This document shows, piece after piece, positions 29,523 to 38,512 of a stretch of DNA of 64,000 bases; the first letter of the stretch is position 1, and the number at the start of each line of letters is the position of its first letter. The notes beneath the pieces are model-generated. The model was given only the letters and a program-made list of their open reading frames with translations, searched no databases and was not told the origin of the DNA. The DNA lies in assembly GCF_003014475.1 (NCBI RefSeq), contig NZ_PYGJ01000008.1, positions 120,157 to 184,156 of the forward strand, read 5' to 3'. A program made the translations under genes and the position numbers. This DNA comes from Shimia abyssi. GTDB lineage: Bacteria > Pseudomonadota > Alphaproteobacteria > Rhodobacterales > Rhodobacteraceae.

Positions 29523-30809
29523 ATGTTAGCAACGGCACTTATTCTTCTTTTGGTGATGATCGCGCTAAGTTTGCCAATTGCGGCTGCGCTTGGTGTGCTC
29601 GGAGTCATACTTGATCGCAGCTTCGGCTTTTTGCCGCTATACAAGGCAGCAGGGGAAGTGGCGTGGACCTCGTCCTCGGGCTTCCTATTGATGGCTATTC
29701 CACTTTTCGTCCTACTGGGTGAAATCATGCTGCGCGCAGGGATTGCCGACGCAATGTACGATGCGTTGGCCAAATGGCTTGGTTGGCTGCCCGGTGGTGT
29801 TATGCACGCAAATGTTGGTGCATGTTCGCTATTTGCTGCGACGTCCGGGTCTTCGGTCGCGACGGCCGCTACGATTGGAACAGTGGCATTGCCGCAGATT
29901 GAACGCCACGGGTATGGTCCGCGCCTATTCTTGGGAACGCTCGCGGCAGGTGGAACATTGGGGATCCTCATTCCACCTTCGGTCAATATGATCATTTACG
30001 GCATCCTGACCAACTCTTCTGTGCCCAAGCTGTATTTGGCAGGAATTATTCCCGGCTTAATTTTGGCGTCGCTCTTCATGATCGCGATCATCTTAATTGT
30101 CATATGGAAGCCGGAGGTTGCTGGTCGCAAGGTGAGTTACTCATGGGCGGAGCGGCTTCAAAGCACGGTTGGTGTGTTACCGCCCATTCTCATTTTTGTT
30201 CTCGTCATCGGATCGATTTATGCTGGTTGGGCAACACCTACCGAAGCAGCCGCTATCGGAGTGGTGGGCGCTCTGGCCATCGCAGCAACACGACGCAGGC
30301 TGGGATGGAACATGTTGATGGAGGCGGCCGAAGGCACGGTCGTAACGACGTCGATGATTATGTTGATCATTATGGCGGCTTATTTCTTGAACGCGATCCT
30401 CGCTGGGATTGGCCTTACTGATACTTTGAACGACTTTGTAACTGGTCTTGGGCTGACGCCTATGCAGATGCTATTGGTTGTCGTCCTGTTTTACATATTG
30501 CTGGGCTGTTTCATGGAAACGTTGTCCATGATGATCACGACTATACCGATTGTGGCACCACTGATGTTCAGCCTTGGATTTGATCCAATCTGGTATGGCA
30601 TCTTGATGATGATCCTTATTGAGGCTGCTTTGATTACGCCGCCGATCGGTTTGAACCTGTACATTGTACAAGGCGTTCGCGGCGGCGGCCCCATGAAAGA
30701 CGTCATGATTGGCGCACTGCCGTTCGTAATAGTGATGGCCATCATGATCGTCCTTCTTACTGCGTTTCCTGGATTGGCCACTTGGCTGCCAGAACTTGTG
30801 AGTTCCTAA
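29523..30809 (+). CDS. TRAP transporter large permease (DctM)
   Basis: The 428-residue product has about 12 membrane segments and the DctM signatures FLLMAIPLFVLLGEIMLRAG, GSSVATAATIGTVALPQIERHGYGP, LGILIPPSVNMIIYGILTNS and GWATPTEAAAIGVVGAL. It couples sodium influx to solute uptake. The length is normal. The gene is followed 24 bases later by the dehydrogenase gene. Confidence 0.95.
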   Translation: MLATALILLLVMIALSLPIAAALGVLGVILDRSFGFLPLYKAAGEVAWTSSSGFLLMAIPLFVLLGEIMLRAGIADAMYDALAKWLGWLPGGVMHANVGACSLFAATSGSSVATAATIGTVALPQIERHGYGPRLFLGTLAAGGTLGILIPPSVNMIIYGILTNSSVPKLYLAGIIPGLILASLFMIAIILIVIWKPEVAGRKVSYSWAERLQSTVGVLPPILIFVLVIGSIYAGWATPTEAAAIGVVGALAIAATRRRLGWNMLMEAAEGTVVTTSMIMLIIMAAYFLNAILAGIGLTDTLNDFVTGLGLTPMQMLLVVVLFYILLGCFMETLSMMITTIPIVAPLMFSLGFDPIWYGILMMILIEAALITPPIGLNLYIVQGVRGGGPMKDVMIGALPFVIVMAIMIVLLTAFPGLATWLPELVSS

Positions 30810-30833
30810 AATGTTTTTGCGGAGGTAGGCCAA

Positions 30834-31709
30834 GTGAGTCGCATCGTATTTATCGGTCTGGGCACAATGGGATTGCATATGGCGCGGGGGCTGGCCGCGG
30901 CTGGCCATGATGTTGTCGGGATGGACATTAACGCAGAGGCACGAGCTGCGTTTCCAGGGGCCACAGCGCTCGACAAAACGAAAATGGGCGGTGCTGATAT
31001 CATCATTACGATGCTGCCCGAAGGGGCACATGTTGCTCAGGTACATGACGAATTCCTCTTCTCGGGTGTAGATGTGGGCACACTCCTGATCGATTGTTCC
31101 ACCATTGATGTTGGGACAGCACGGGCCTTGGCCGCATCGGTCGAGGCAAAAGGATCGGCAATGCTGGATGCACCGGTATCGGGCGGTCCAGCGGGTGCAG
31201 AAGCGGGCACACTCAGCTTTATGGTGGGGGGCAATGAGGACGCATTTGAGCGCGCGCGTCCAGTGTTGGAAGTCATGGGATCAACAATCACTCATTTTGG
31301 CGCCGCGGGATCTGGGCAGGCTGCTAAAGCTTGCCACAACATGATCTGCGGAATAACGGCAATAGCTGTCACGGAGGGGTTCGCGCTTGCGGATTCGCTG
31401 TCGTTGGATCTGAACAAGTTTTACGGGTTGTGTGCCGGCGCCGCGGCTCAAAGCTGGGCCTTGGAAAACCGTTGTCCGATTCCAGGTATCGTTCCCGCAG
31501 CTCCGTCTTCCAGTGGCTTTGCGCCGGGATTTGCGTCGGCTCTGATGGCGAAGGATCTCCGTCTTGCTCAGGCCGCGGCACAGGAGACCGGACAAGTAAC
31601 ACCCTTTGGGGCTGAAGCTGCCCGCGCCTTTACATCCTTTGCAGAGGAGCATGGACAGCTCGATTTTTCTGCGATTTATCAGACGTTGCGGGCGTTGCCG
31701 GATCAATAA
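30834..31709 (+). CDS. 3-hydroxyisobutyrate dehydrogenase-family oxidoreductase
   Basis: The 291-residue product starts at GTG 30834 (GGAGG upstream). It has the NAD(P) motif IVFIGLGTMGLHMARGLAAAG, the substrate motif LDAPVSGGPAGAEAGTLSFM, and the catalytic Lys in GSGQAAKACHNM near residue 165. The family reduces or oxidises beta-hydroxyacids (hydroxyisobutyrate, tartronate semialdehyde, others). Being the last gene of the TRAP operon, it probably acts on the imported compound or its product. Exact substrate unknown. Confidence 0.88.
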   Translation: MSRIVFIGLGTMGLHMARGLAAAGHDVVGMDINAEARAAFPGATALDKTKMGGADIIITMLPEGAHVAQVHDEFLFSGVDVGTLLIDCSTIDVGTARALAASVEAKGSAMLDAPVSGGPAGAEAGTLSFMVGGNEDAFERARPVLEVMGSTITHFGAAGSGQAAKACHNMICGITAIAVTEGFALADSLSLDLNKFYGLCAGAAAQSWALENRCPIPGIVPAAPSSSGFAPGFASALMAKDLRLAQAAAQETGQVTPFGAEAARAFTSFAEEHGQLDFSAIYQTLRALPDQ

Positions 31710-31752
31710 CGGGGTTGGTATAGCCCTTTTGGGCCACACGTTATTAACTTGG

Positions 31753-32877
31753 TCACACCTCTGATTTTGCGAGTTCCAGCCAAAAAGCAATTCCGTGGTC
31801 GATGCCATCATCGTTGAAATCATACGCGGGATTGTGAAGAGGCATTGCGGCATGCCCGTCTGTTCCATTCCCCATTAAGCAAAACGCGCCCGGAACGTGC
31901 TTTAGAAACTCGGCGAAATCTTCAGAAAAACCAACTCGCCCATAGTTGGCGTTTACCGATCCAACTGCGCCCGCCGCCTTAGCTATTTTCTGCGTCGCGA
32001 CGAGATTATTCACCAGCGGTCGAAAAGACGTCGAATAGTCCACCTCAGCCCTGGCGTCATGTGCGGCGCAAACACCGGCAACGATTTCGCGTAGTCTGGA
32101 TGCGATCCGCTTCGAAACGTGGTCAGAGAAGCCCCTACAATCGCCTCTTAGCGTCACATTGCTGGGCAGAATATTTCGAGCCCCGTCCGTGATGAACTCG
32201 GTTACCGAGACGACAGCATGTTCGCTGGGTGGCAAGGACCGGGATACGATCGACTGGAGTTGCAGAACGATGGCTGATGCGGCAACAATCGGATCGACGC
32301 CTTTGTCGGGCATAGATGCGTGACCGCCGCGCCCTTCGACCCTGATTTCAAAATTGTCCTCGAATGCGCAGAATGGGCCGCTCTGCGTTGCGAAATGCCC
32401 CAATTCTATCCCCGGCATATTGTGCAGCCCATATATTGCCTGCATCGGAAAGCGGTCGAAGAGACCGTCCGCAATCATGGCTGCGGCACCATTTCCATTC
32501 TCTTCATCCGGCTGGAAAACAAAATGGATTGTCCTCTCGATTGTAGGATCAGCCGCGAGAGCAAGTGCCGCACCTAGTAGCATAGTGCTGTGACCGTCAT
32601 GACCACAGCCGTGGAACTTTTCAGGAATAGTGGAGCGATGGTCAAACGCGTTCGCTTCCTTGATCGGCAAGGCATCCATATCAGCGCGAAACCCAATCGC
32701 CGTTTCCTCAGGTCCCCGGCGAAGGGTCGCCACGAGACCGGTTCGCCCGACATCGCGAGTTACTTCGAGGCCCGCACGTTCCAGTTGCATTGCAATTAGC
32801 CGTGGCGTTCGTTCGAGGTCGAACGAGGTTTCCGGATGGGCGTGCAAATCACGACGGAAAGCCTTGAGGTCAAGCAT
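31753..32877 (-). CDS. M20-family amidohydrolase (hippurate hydrolase-like)
   Basis: The 374-residue product (ATG 32877, GGCGGA upstream) begins MLDLKAFRRDLHAHPETSF. Metal-binding and catalytic motifs are FRADMDALPIKE, FHGCGHDGHSTMLLGAAL and HFVFQPDEENGNGA, and the lid/dimer domain follows. M20D enzymes cleave N-acyl or indole-type amides. It converges on the TRAP operon with a 43-base gap and probably belongs to the same pathway, although it has its own promoter. Confidence 0.9.
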   Translation of the reverse strand: MLDLKAFRRDLHAHPETSFDLERTPRLIAMQLERAGLEVTRDVGRTGLVATLRRGPEETAIGFRADMDALPIKEANAFDHRSTIPEKFHGCGHDGHSTMLLGAALALAADPTIERTIHFVFQPDEENGNGAAAMIADGLFDRFPMQAIYGLHNMPGIELGHFATQSGPFCAFEDNFEIRVEGRGGHASMPDKGVDPIVAASAIVLQLQSIVSRSLPPSEHAVVSVTEFITDGARNILPSNVTLRGDCRGFSDHVSKRIASRLREIVAGVCAAHDARAEVDYSTSFRPLVNNLVATQKIAKAAGAVGSVNANYGRVGFSEDFAEFLKHVPGAFCLMGNGTDGHAAMPLHNPAYDFNDDGIDHGIAFWLELAKSEV

Positions 32878-33479
32878 GTGAAATCCGCCTTTCTGCAAAA
32901 ATTACAAACTGGATATGTGGGTTGATAAACAGACAGGCGGCAAGCCGAGCCAAACCCGACAGGAGTGTTGAGGCAAATATGTCGTTGACCTCGCCAAGTA
33001 TTGCTTTTTTCAGAATGTCCTTGCCCGCTGAGATAGAGCTCATTCGAAACGGGTGGGCATGATAAGCCAGAAATGAGACTGGCAAAGCAATAGGTTCTAC
33101 TGGATTGAGTGTCGATGTGTGTTTCATATCGGCACTATAGTGGGCCACTGTGATCGGGTGTGCCCGAAAAAAGGGAATTTTTGGGAAAAACTCTCACGAA
33201 CAGGGGAAATTTGCTACAAAAACTCGATCAAGCGTTTGGGCGTCTTGTGCGGCTGGTTCAAACCAATTCGCGCATGGGTCTGGAGACTAAATTTCTTCAA
33301 TTCCGCAGGCATTGTCTTGGCTGTGAGTCGGGGTTGGCCGACCACTCCACGGGTTTTAAAAGATTTCGGTCGACGAAAATTGGTCGATGCTCCTTTTCTC
33401 CGGTACGCAAATTTTTTTGGCAATCAGCACAAAATTTGGCATGTGCGCCTTCGGGTGAGCCTAGCGTGATCTTGGTGGA
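32878..33479. other. Gene-poor region of about 600 bases
   Basis: No recognisable gene lies here. A minus-strand frame of 85-92 codons (32870-33148, possible start MKHTSTLNPVEPIALP) overlaps the end of the region beside the amidohydrolase start, but has no ribosome site or family resemblance. Two plus-strand frames at 33119-33483 have odd composition rich in Phe, Trp, Arg and Lys. The region is AT-rich and may be a decayed gene or transfer junction. Confidence 0.5.
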
Positions 33480-34148
33480 CTAAGTCGCTGATGGTTTGAC
33501 CTCGTGATGCCGTGCTGCCAGTTGGGAGAGGATCTGTGCAAATGTGTCGATACCCTGCGCACCGGATGTTGCCTGGCGGGTGTCGAAGATCATCGTGGGA
33601 ACGCCGCTGACACCGCGAGATGTCCAGAACTGTTCTTTGTCGCGTACTGCTTCGGCAAATCGTTGATCCGTCAGCACGTTGCGGGCTTCGTCTGGGTCAA
33701 GACCAACTTCTATGGCGGCGTCGATCAGGGTGTCGCTTGATGAGACGTCTTCGTCCTTGGTGAAATAGCGGTCAAAGAGCGCCAGCTTGAGTGCTTGGGT
33801 TTTGCCCGTTTCAAAGGCCCAGTGCATGAGTTGGTGTGCGTCGAATGTATTGTAAATTCGCGAGTTCGGTGTGAAGTCGAAGGTGACATCCAACGATTGC
33901 CCTAATTCGGTCAGGTGTGCACGGGCCGCAGACGATTGCGCAGCGGTGCTGCCATATTTCCGCTGAATGTGATCGGTTAGGTTTTCGCCTTCGAGTGGCA
34001 TGTTGGGGTTCAGTTCGAACGGGTGCCAGTAGGTTTCGACCGGAATGCCAGATTGCGCGCTGGCGGCGAGGAGTTGGCGGTAGCCGATGATGCACCATGG
34101 GCAGACGACATCCGAGATGATGTCGACACGGATCGGGGTGGCGGTCAT
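33480..34148 (-). CDS. DsbA-family oxidoreductase (FrnE-like)
   Basis: The 222-residue product (ATG 34148, AAGGAG upstream) starts MTATPIRVDIISDVVCPWCIIG. The CPWC motif near residue 15 is the thioredoxin-type active site, and the C-terminal GVSGVPTMIFDTR holds the cis-Pro loop. The inserted helical domain and FrnE signature (PFELNPNMPLEGENL, YNTFDAHQLMHWA) are present. There is no signal peptide, so it is a cytoplasmic protein. Members act as disulfide isomerases or in polyketide chemistry; the role here is unknown. Confidence 0.9.
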   Translation of the reverse strand: MTATPIRVDIISDVVCPWCIIGYRQLLAASAQSGIPVETYWHPFELNPNMPLEGENLTDHIQRKYGSTAAQSSAARAHLTELGQSLDVTFDFTPNSRIYNTFDAHQLMHWAFETGKTQALKLALFDRYFTKDEDVSSSDTLIDAAIEVGLDPDEARNVLTDQRFAEAVRDKEQFWTSRGVSGVPTMIFDTRQATSGAQGIDTFAQILSQLAARHHEVKPSAT

Positions 34149-34224
34149 GCGTAGCTCCTTGTCGCGTTTGTTTCCAGATGGGGGCACGTTAGGAACTGTG
34201 CAAGTAGGCGAAGGAGTGTCTTCT

Positions 34225-35154
34225 CTATGGGATGACGGACAGCCAGAGCCAGACTGTTACAATGGAGGCGGCTGTGCCAATCAGGACGGTGGATGCGGCG
34301 ACCCGCTGAGCACGGCCATACATGCTGGCAAAGAGGTAGACGTTGATGCCGGGCGCCATGGTTGCGGTTAGCACTGCGGAACGGAAACCGTCGATCGAAA
34401 GACCTCCAAGAGTGCCGAACGTCCATGTAAGGGCAGGGTGCAGGCCAAGCGATATAGCGCAGCAGAAAAGGATGACACGCATGTCACCTTCGGGACGGTA
34501 GCGGAACAGAACACCGCCCATGGCAAAGAGCGCAGCAGGCAAGGCGGCGCCTGCGAGCATGTTCACGGCGGTCGTGATTGCGCCGGGCACCGGGATCTGC
34601 GCGAGATTGACGACGAACCCCAGCGAGATCCCAAGAATTAGGGCATTGGAGAACATCGCCTTGAGCACAGTTGGTATGATCTTGCGACCCGGTGTCTGAC
34701 GCGCGCGAAACACCTCCATCACGGTAATGCCAACGCCGTAGCAAAACGGCGCGTGGATTGAGACGATGGCGAAGTTTCCGGTGAGGGATTGTGTGCCAAA
34801 AGCACGTTCTGTGATGGCGAGGCCAAGCAGAACCGAGTTTGAGAACAGGCACACAAAACCGATCGCGATGGCGTCTTCCCAGTCACGTCCAAACAGGTAG
34901 TGGGCGCCAAGCATACCGATGGTGAAGGAGATGAGAGCGCCTGCATAGAAGCTGCCCATCATGATCAGATCGAACTCGGCCCCCAGATCAAGCGTGGAAA
35001 TGGCACGAAATAGCAGAACTGGGACGGCGAAATTGGTGGCAAACCGCATGAGACCATCGACATTGGCCTCTGAAAAATAGCCACGCCATGCGGCGGCGTA
35101 GCCAAACCCGATCAGGACAAAGACCGGGAGGATGACCGAAATCAGGGTCTCCAT
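34225..35154 (-). CDS. AEC-family transporter (second copy)
   Basis: The 309-residue product has about ten membrane spans, with VILPVFVLIGFGYAAAWRGYF at the start and GINVYLFASMYGRAQRVAAST near the end, as in the AEC family. It begins 12 bases after the stop of the MBL gene, so it may be the last gene of the long minus-strand operon. The substrate is unknown. Confidence 0.87.
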   Translation of the reverse strand: METLISVILPVFVLIGFGYAAAWRGYFSEANVDGLMRFATNFAVPVLLFRAISTLDLGAEFDLIMMGSFYAGALISFTIGMLGAHYLFGRDWEDAIAIGFVCLFSNSVLLGLAITERAFGTQSLTGNFAIVSIHAPFCYGVGITVMEVFRARQTPGRKIIPTVLKAMFSNALILGISLGFVVNLAQIPVPGAITTAVNMLAGAALPAALFAMGGVLFRYRPEGDMRVILFCCAISLGLHPALTWTFGTLGGLSIDGFRSAVLTATMAPGINVYLFASMYGRAQRVAASTVLIGTAASIVTVWLWLSVIP

Positions 35155-35166
35155 ATGGTGTCGACC

Positions 35167-35967
35167 CTAGTCGTCATAAATGATCTGCATACCATCAAAT
35201 GCCGGGGTGATGTGATCGGGGGTTTCGGCGGCGACGGTCGCATAGTCGAGATCAATGTGCATGTTTGTGAGAATCGCGCGCCGGGGTGCGGCGCGTGCGA
35301 TCCATTCAAGTGATCTCTCGAAGTGGGCGTGGGTTGGATGCGGTGTGCGGCGCAATGTGTCTAACACCCAGCAATCCAAGCCTTGTAGGTTCATCCAAGC
35401 GTCTTCGTCTATGTCCGCCACGTCCGGCATATAAACCAGATCATTTACGCGAAACGCCAAGGCGTCGATGCTGCCGTGATTGACGAGGATCGGTTTCAGC
35501 GTGATGTCACCGCCCGGGCCAGAGATTGTCGTGTCGCCATCAATTGTATGGAGATCGAGGATAGGCGGGTAGGGTGAGCCATGGGGTTGGACAAAGGCGT
35601 ATCCAAAGCGGGACAAAAGCGCGTCCTGGGTGGGGCCGTCGGCCCAGACTTTGATGCGTTCGCGCATGTTGAAAACCACCATGCGCAAATCGTCGATGCC
35701 ATGCACGTGGTCGGCGTGTGAGTGCGTATAGATGACACCATCGAGCGTACCGACATTGGCGTCGAGCAGCTGGCTGCGCATGTCGGGAGAGGTGTCGATC
35801 AGGACGCTTGTCTTGCCTGCCTCTGTTTCGCGCTCGATCAGCATGGAGCAACGGCGGCGGCGGTTTTTGGGATTGTTAGGGTCACAGTCGCCCCAATGGC
35901 CACCAAGGCGCGGCACGCCACCAGAGCTGCCGCAACCGAGGATCGTAAAGGTCAGGCGTGCGCTCAT
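35167..35967 (-). CDS. MBL-fold metallohydrolase (PhnP/RNase Z-like)
   Basis: The 266-residue product starts with FTILGCGSSGGVPRLGGHWG and carries the metal motif THSHADHVHGIDDLR near residue 80, later ligands in VNHGSIDALAF and MPDVADIDEDAW, and LTNMHIDLDY. This matches the PhnP-like branch of phosphodiesterase MBL proteins that commonly follow tatD. Its ATG overlaps the tatD stop (ATGA), so the two are coupled. The substrate is not known. Confidence 0.88.
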   Translation of the reverse strand: MSARLTFTILGCGSSGGVPRLGGHWGDCDPNNPKNRRRRCSMLIERETEAGKTSVLIDTSPDMRSQLLDANVGTLDGVIYTHSHADHVHGIDDLRMVVFNMRERIKVWADGPTQDALLSRFGYAFVQPHGSPYPPILDLHTIDGDTTISGPGGDITLKPILVNHGSIDALAFRVNDLVYMPDVADIDEDAWMNLQGLDCWVLDTLRRTPHPTHAHFERSLEWIARAAPRRAILTNMHIDLDYATVAAETPDHITPAFDGMQIIYDD

Positions 35968-36770
35968 GCTGCTTGGGCCTTGAGCTGTGCCTTGGAAAAT
36001 AGACGGTCGAAATTGGCCTGTGTTTGGGCGGCAAAGTCGGGATAATCCATGCCGAAGACGTCGGCGCCGACGCGGGCGGTTTTTTCAACGTATGACGGTT
36101 CGTTGCGTTTCCCACGATAGGGTGGGGGAGCAAGATACGGCGCATCGGTTTCCACGAGGACGCGGTCAACGGGTGCAGCCGCGAAAATATCACGCACGTC
36201 TTGACTGCGTGGGAAAGTAGCGATGCCTGACATCGACAGGTAGAATCCAAGGTCTAGCATTTGCTGTGCCAGTTGCGCCCCGGAGCTGTAGCAGTGCATC
36301 ACGCATGGATAGGCGCCGTTTTGGTATTCTTCGGTCAGGATCTGGGCCATGTCTTCGTCTGCGTCCCGGCTGTGGATGATCAGTGGAAGACCCGTTTCGC
36401 GGGCCGCCTGAACATGTACGCGCAACGAGGCCTGCTGGATGTCTTTGCTTTCGGCGGTGTAGTGATAATCAAGACCGGTTTCGCCGATACCGACAAATTT
36501 CGGGTGCTGCGCCAGCGCGATCAGTTCATCAACTGTCGCAAGTGGTTCTTCCGCAGCGCTCATGGGGTGCGTGCCAGCGGCGTAGAAAATCGGCGCATTG
36601 GCCTCCGCAATGGCACGGACGGTTGGTTCATTGCGCAACCGGGTACAGATAGTGACCATGCGAGTGACACCAACGGCGGCGGCGCGGGCGATGATATCGT
36701 CGAGCTGGCCTTCGAAATCCGGGAAATCGAGGTGACAGTGGCTGTCGGTGATTTGGGGCAGGTTGGTCAT
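35964..36770 (-). CDS. tatD: TatD-family metal-dependent hydrolase
   Basis: The 268-residue product (ATG 36770, MTNLPQITDSHCHLDFPDFE) has the metal motif DSHCHLD, FVGIGETGLDYHY, LPLIIHSRDADEDM, CVMHCYSSG and LVETDAPYLAPPPYRGKRNEP, all typical of TatD 3'-5' DNases. The longer frame reaching 36923 lies within holB and is rejected. It starts four bases after the holB stop and overlaps the MBL start, inside the DNA-metabolism operon. Confidence 0.92.
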   Translation of the reverse strand: MTNLPQITDSHCHLDFPDFEGQLDDIIARAAAVGVTRMVTICTRLRNEPTVRAIAEANAPIFYAAGTHPMSAAEEPLATVDELIALAQHPKFVGIGETGLDYHYTAESKDIQQASLRVHVQAARETGLPLIIHSRDADEDMAQILTEEYQNGAYPCVMHCYSSGAQLAQQMLDLGFYLSMSGIATFPRSQDVRDIFAAAPVDRVLVETDAPYLAPPPYRGKRNEPSYVEKTARVGADVFGMDYPDFAAQTQANFDRLFSKAQLKAQAA

Positions 36771-36774
36771 ATGC

Positions 36775-37893
36775 TCACGCGCTGGCGGTTTTCTGAATCT
36801 TGAAAACCGTATCAAGCACAAGAGCTGCGGGGTCAAGGTTGACCGCCCGACCGTGGCGCGAACGTTCCGAAATTTCCTGTGCCGTGGTGGCCCATGCGCG
36901 GGCGCGAAGTGGATCGGGTGCAAGACGCATGAGCAGCTCTGCTTCGCCGGGGGCGGCCTCGGTCATGGGAGGATGGCCGGTTGCGCCGGTGCGGGCCGTG
37001 CGGGAAATGAAGATATCAAGGAGCGTGAGGAGAAGTTCGAACTTGTCAGCGGCGCCACGTTGGGCGGCGGTTTCGGCAAGTGCCAGCGCGCGGGGGCGGT
37101 CGAATCGGGGCATTGTGGCAAAGAGCTGGACGAGCTGATTGTAGATTTCGAGCCCATCAAGGCGAAGGATGCGCATAGCCTCGCCAACGGATCCGGCGGC
37201 AAGCTCGGCCAGTGCCGGGGTCTCTTGGACTTCGGCCTGAGCTTGTATCAAGGCATCGTGCATATCCTCGGGGGAGAGCGGTGAGAGACGCAGTTCGCGG
37301 CAGCGTGAGCGGATGGTAGGCAAGAGGCGCGAGGGTTGATGCGAGATGAGTAGCAAAGTGGTACGGGCCGGGGGCTCTTCGAGCATTTTCAGCAAGCCGT
37401 TTGCGGCGTTTGGGTTCATTTCGTCAGCGCTGTCGACGATGACAACGCGCCGTCCGCCATCAGAGGCAGACATGTGCAGGAAATGGGTCAAACCGCGCAC
37501 GTCGTCGATAACAATCTGATCTCTGAGGCGTCCGGTCTTTTCGTTAACGGACCGGGTAATCGCGTAAAGCCCCGGCTCAGAACGCGCGGCGATGCGGCGG
37601 GCGACAGGGTGTTCGGGATCGACAAGCAGTGAGTCGTATTGCGGCGGCCCGCCAAAGAGACCGCCATCTGCCTCATCTGATGTTGCAAGCAGAAAGCGTG
37701 CGATCTGCCAGGCGAGTGTTGCCTTGCCGACGCCTAGAGGGCCAGTGATCAACCAACCGTGATGCAGACGGTCGGCATTAAGAGCAGTCAGAAACGTGTC
37801 GATTGCGCATTGCTGACCAAACAGTGTTTGCGTATCGCGCGGATGGGGCGCACCGTCGACGCGGTCAGCCTCGGGCGTCTGATCATCGCTCAC
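36775..37893 (-). CDS. holB: DNA polymerase III subunit delta'
   Basis: The 372-residue clamp-loader subunit has a P-loop-like GPLGVGKATLA at 51-61, the Walker B-like VVIVDSADEMNPNAANGLLKMLEEPP, and the sensor region LLISHQPSRLLPTIRSRC. It overlaps the tmk stop by four bases and is followed at once by tatD. This tmk-holB-tatD row is widespread in bacteria. Complete. Confidence 0.93.
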   Translation of the reverse strand: MSDDQTPEADRVDGAPHPRDTQTLFGQQCAIDTFLTALNADRLHHGWLITGPLGVGKATLAWQIARFLLATSDEADGGLFGGPPQYDSLLVDPEHPVARRIAARSEPGLYAITRSVNEKTGRLRDQIVIDDVRGLTHFLHMSASDGGRRVVIVDSADEMNPNAANGLLKMLEEPPARTTLLLISHQPSRLLPTIRSRCRELRLSPLSPEDMHDALIQAQAEVQETPALAELAAGSVGEAMRILRLDGLEIYNQLVQLFATMPRFDRPRALALAETAAQRGAADKFELLLTLLDIFISRTARTGATGHPPMTEAAPGEAELLMRLAPDPLRARAWATTAQEISERSRHGRAVNLDPAALVLDTVFKIQKTASA

Positions 37894-38501
37894 ACCAGTT
37901 GCTCCTGAACGAGCGTTGCGATGTCAGAGGCGACTTCGGACTGGGAGCGCCCGCCGTCTATAACGTGAAAGCGGTCCGCGTATTCGCGAGCGAGGGACAG
38001 GAAGCCGCGGCGCATCTGTTCCTGAAGCGCTTGGCCAAAATCTTCGAAGCGCTCCTCGGACGTTTGGCGGGACTTAGCTCTGCTCAGGCCAATGGCTGGG
38101 TCCATGTCGATCAGGATGGTGAGATCCGGTTCACGCCCTATCATGATGTTGTGCAGCTGGTCCACAATACCGCGCAGATCCCCGCGAGAGAGACCCTGAT
38201 ACATGCGTGTGGAATCGGCAAACCGGTCACAGATCACCACCTTTCCTTTTGCAAGCGCGGGCAGGATCGTGCGTTCGAGATGGTCGCGACGGGCGGCAGT
38301 GAACAACAGGATTTCGGTTTCGGCGGACCAGCGATCCGGATCACCTTCGAGCACGAGAGAGCGGATCTCTTCTGCGCCGGGGGAGCCGCCGGGTTCACGG
38401 GTCAGGATGACGTCAAATCCTTGGGCAACGAGTGTATCGCGCAGCAGGTGGGCTTGGGTTGATTTCCCAGAGCCGTCGATACCTTCGAATGTGATAAACA
38501 T
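37890..38501 (-). CDS. tmk: dTMP kinase
   Basis: The 203-residue enzyme phosphorylates dTMP to dTDP. It starts MFITFEGIDGSGKSTQAHLL with the P-loop at residues 7-15, then LTREPGGSPGAEEIR (the DR/P-type substrate motif), and DRFADSTRMYQG. ATG 38501 fits the family start. An in-frame TTG at 38516, overlapping the PBP stop as TTGA, would add five residues and cannot be ruled out. The 3' end overlaps holB (ATGA). Confidence 0.93.
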   Translation of the reverse strand: MFITFEGIDGSGKSTQAHLLRDTLVAQGFDVILTREPGGSPGAEEIRSLVLEGDPDRWSAETEILLFTAARRDHLERTILPALAKGKVVICDRFADSTRMYQGLSRGDLRGIVDQLHNIMIGREPDLTILIDMDPAIGLSRAKSRQTSEERFEDFGQALQEQMRRGFLSLAREYADRFHVIDGGRSQSEVASDIATLVQEQLV

Positions 38502-38512
38502 AGAGGCGCGCG

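Noticed and set aside
32870..33148. Minus-strand frame of 92 codons upstream of the amidohydrolase
   Set aside because: No recognisable domain or clear ribosome site, and it overlaps the amidohydrolase start; too weak to call.
25637..33479. tRNA-Leu as attachment site of an integrative element carrying the TRAP cassette
   Set aside because: No integrase and no repeat of the tRNA 3' end were found at the far side, so only a compositional hint remains.
33119..33483. Two plus-strand frames of 107-116 codons
   Set aside because: No ribosome site, odd residue composition and no family resemblance; kept only as part of a gene-poor region.
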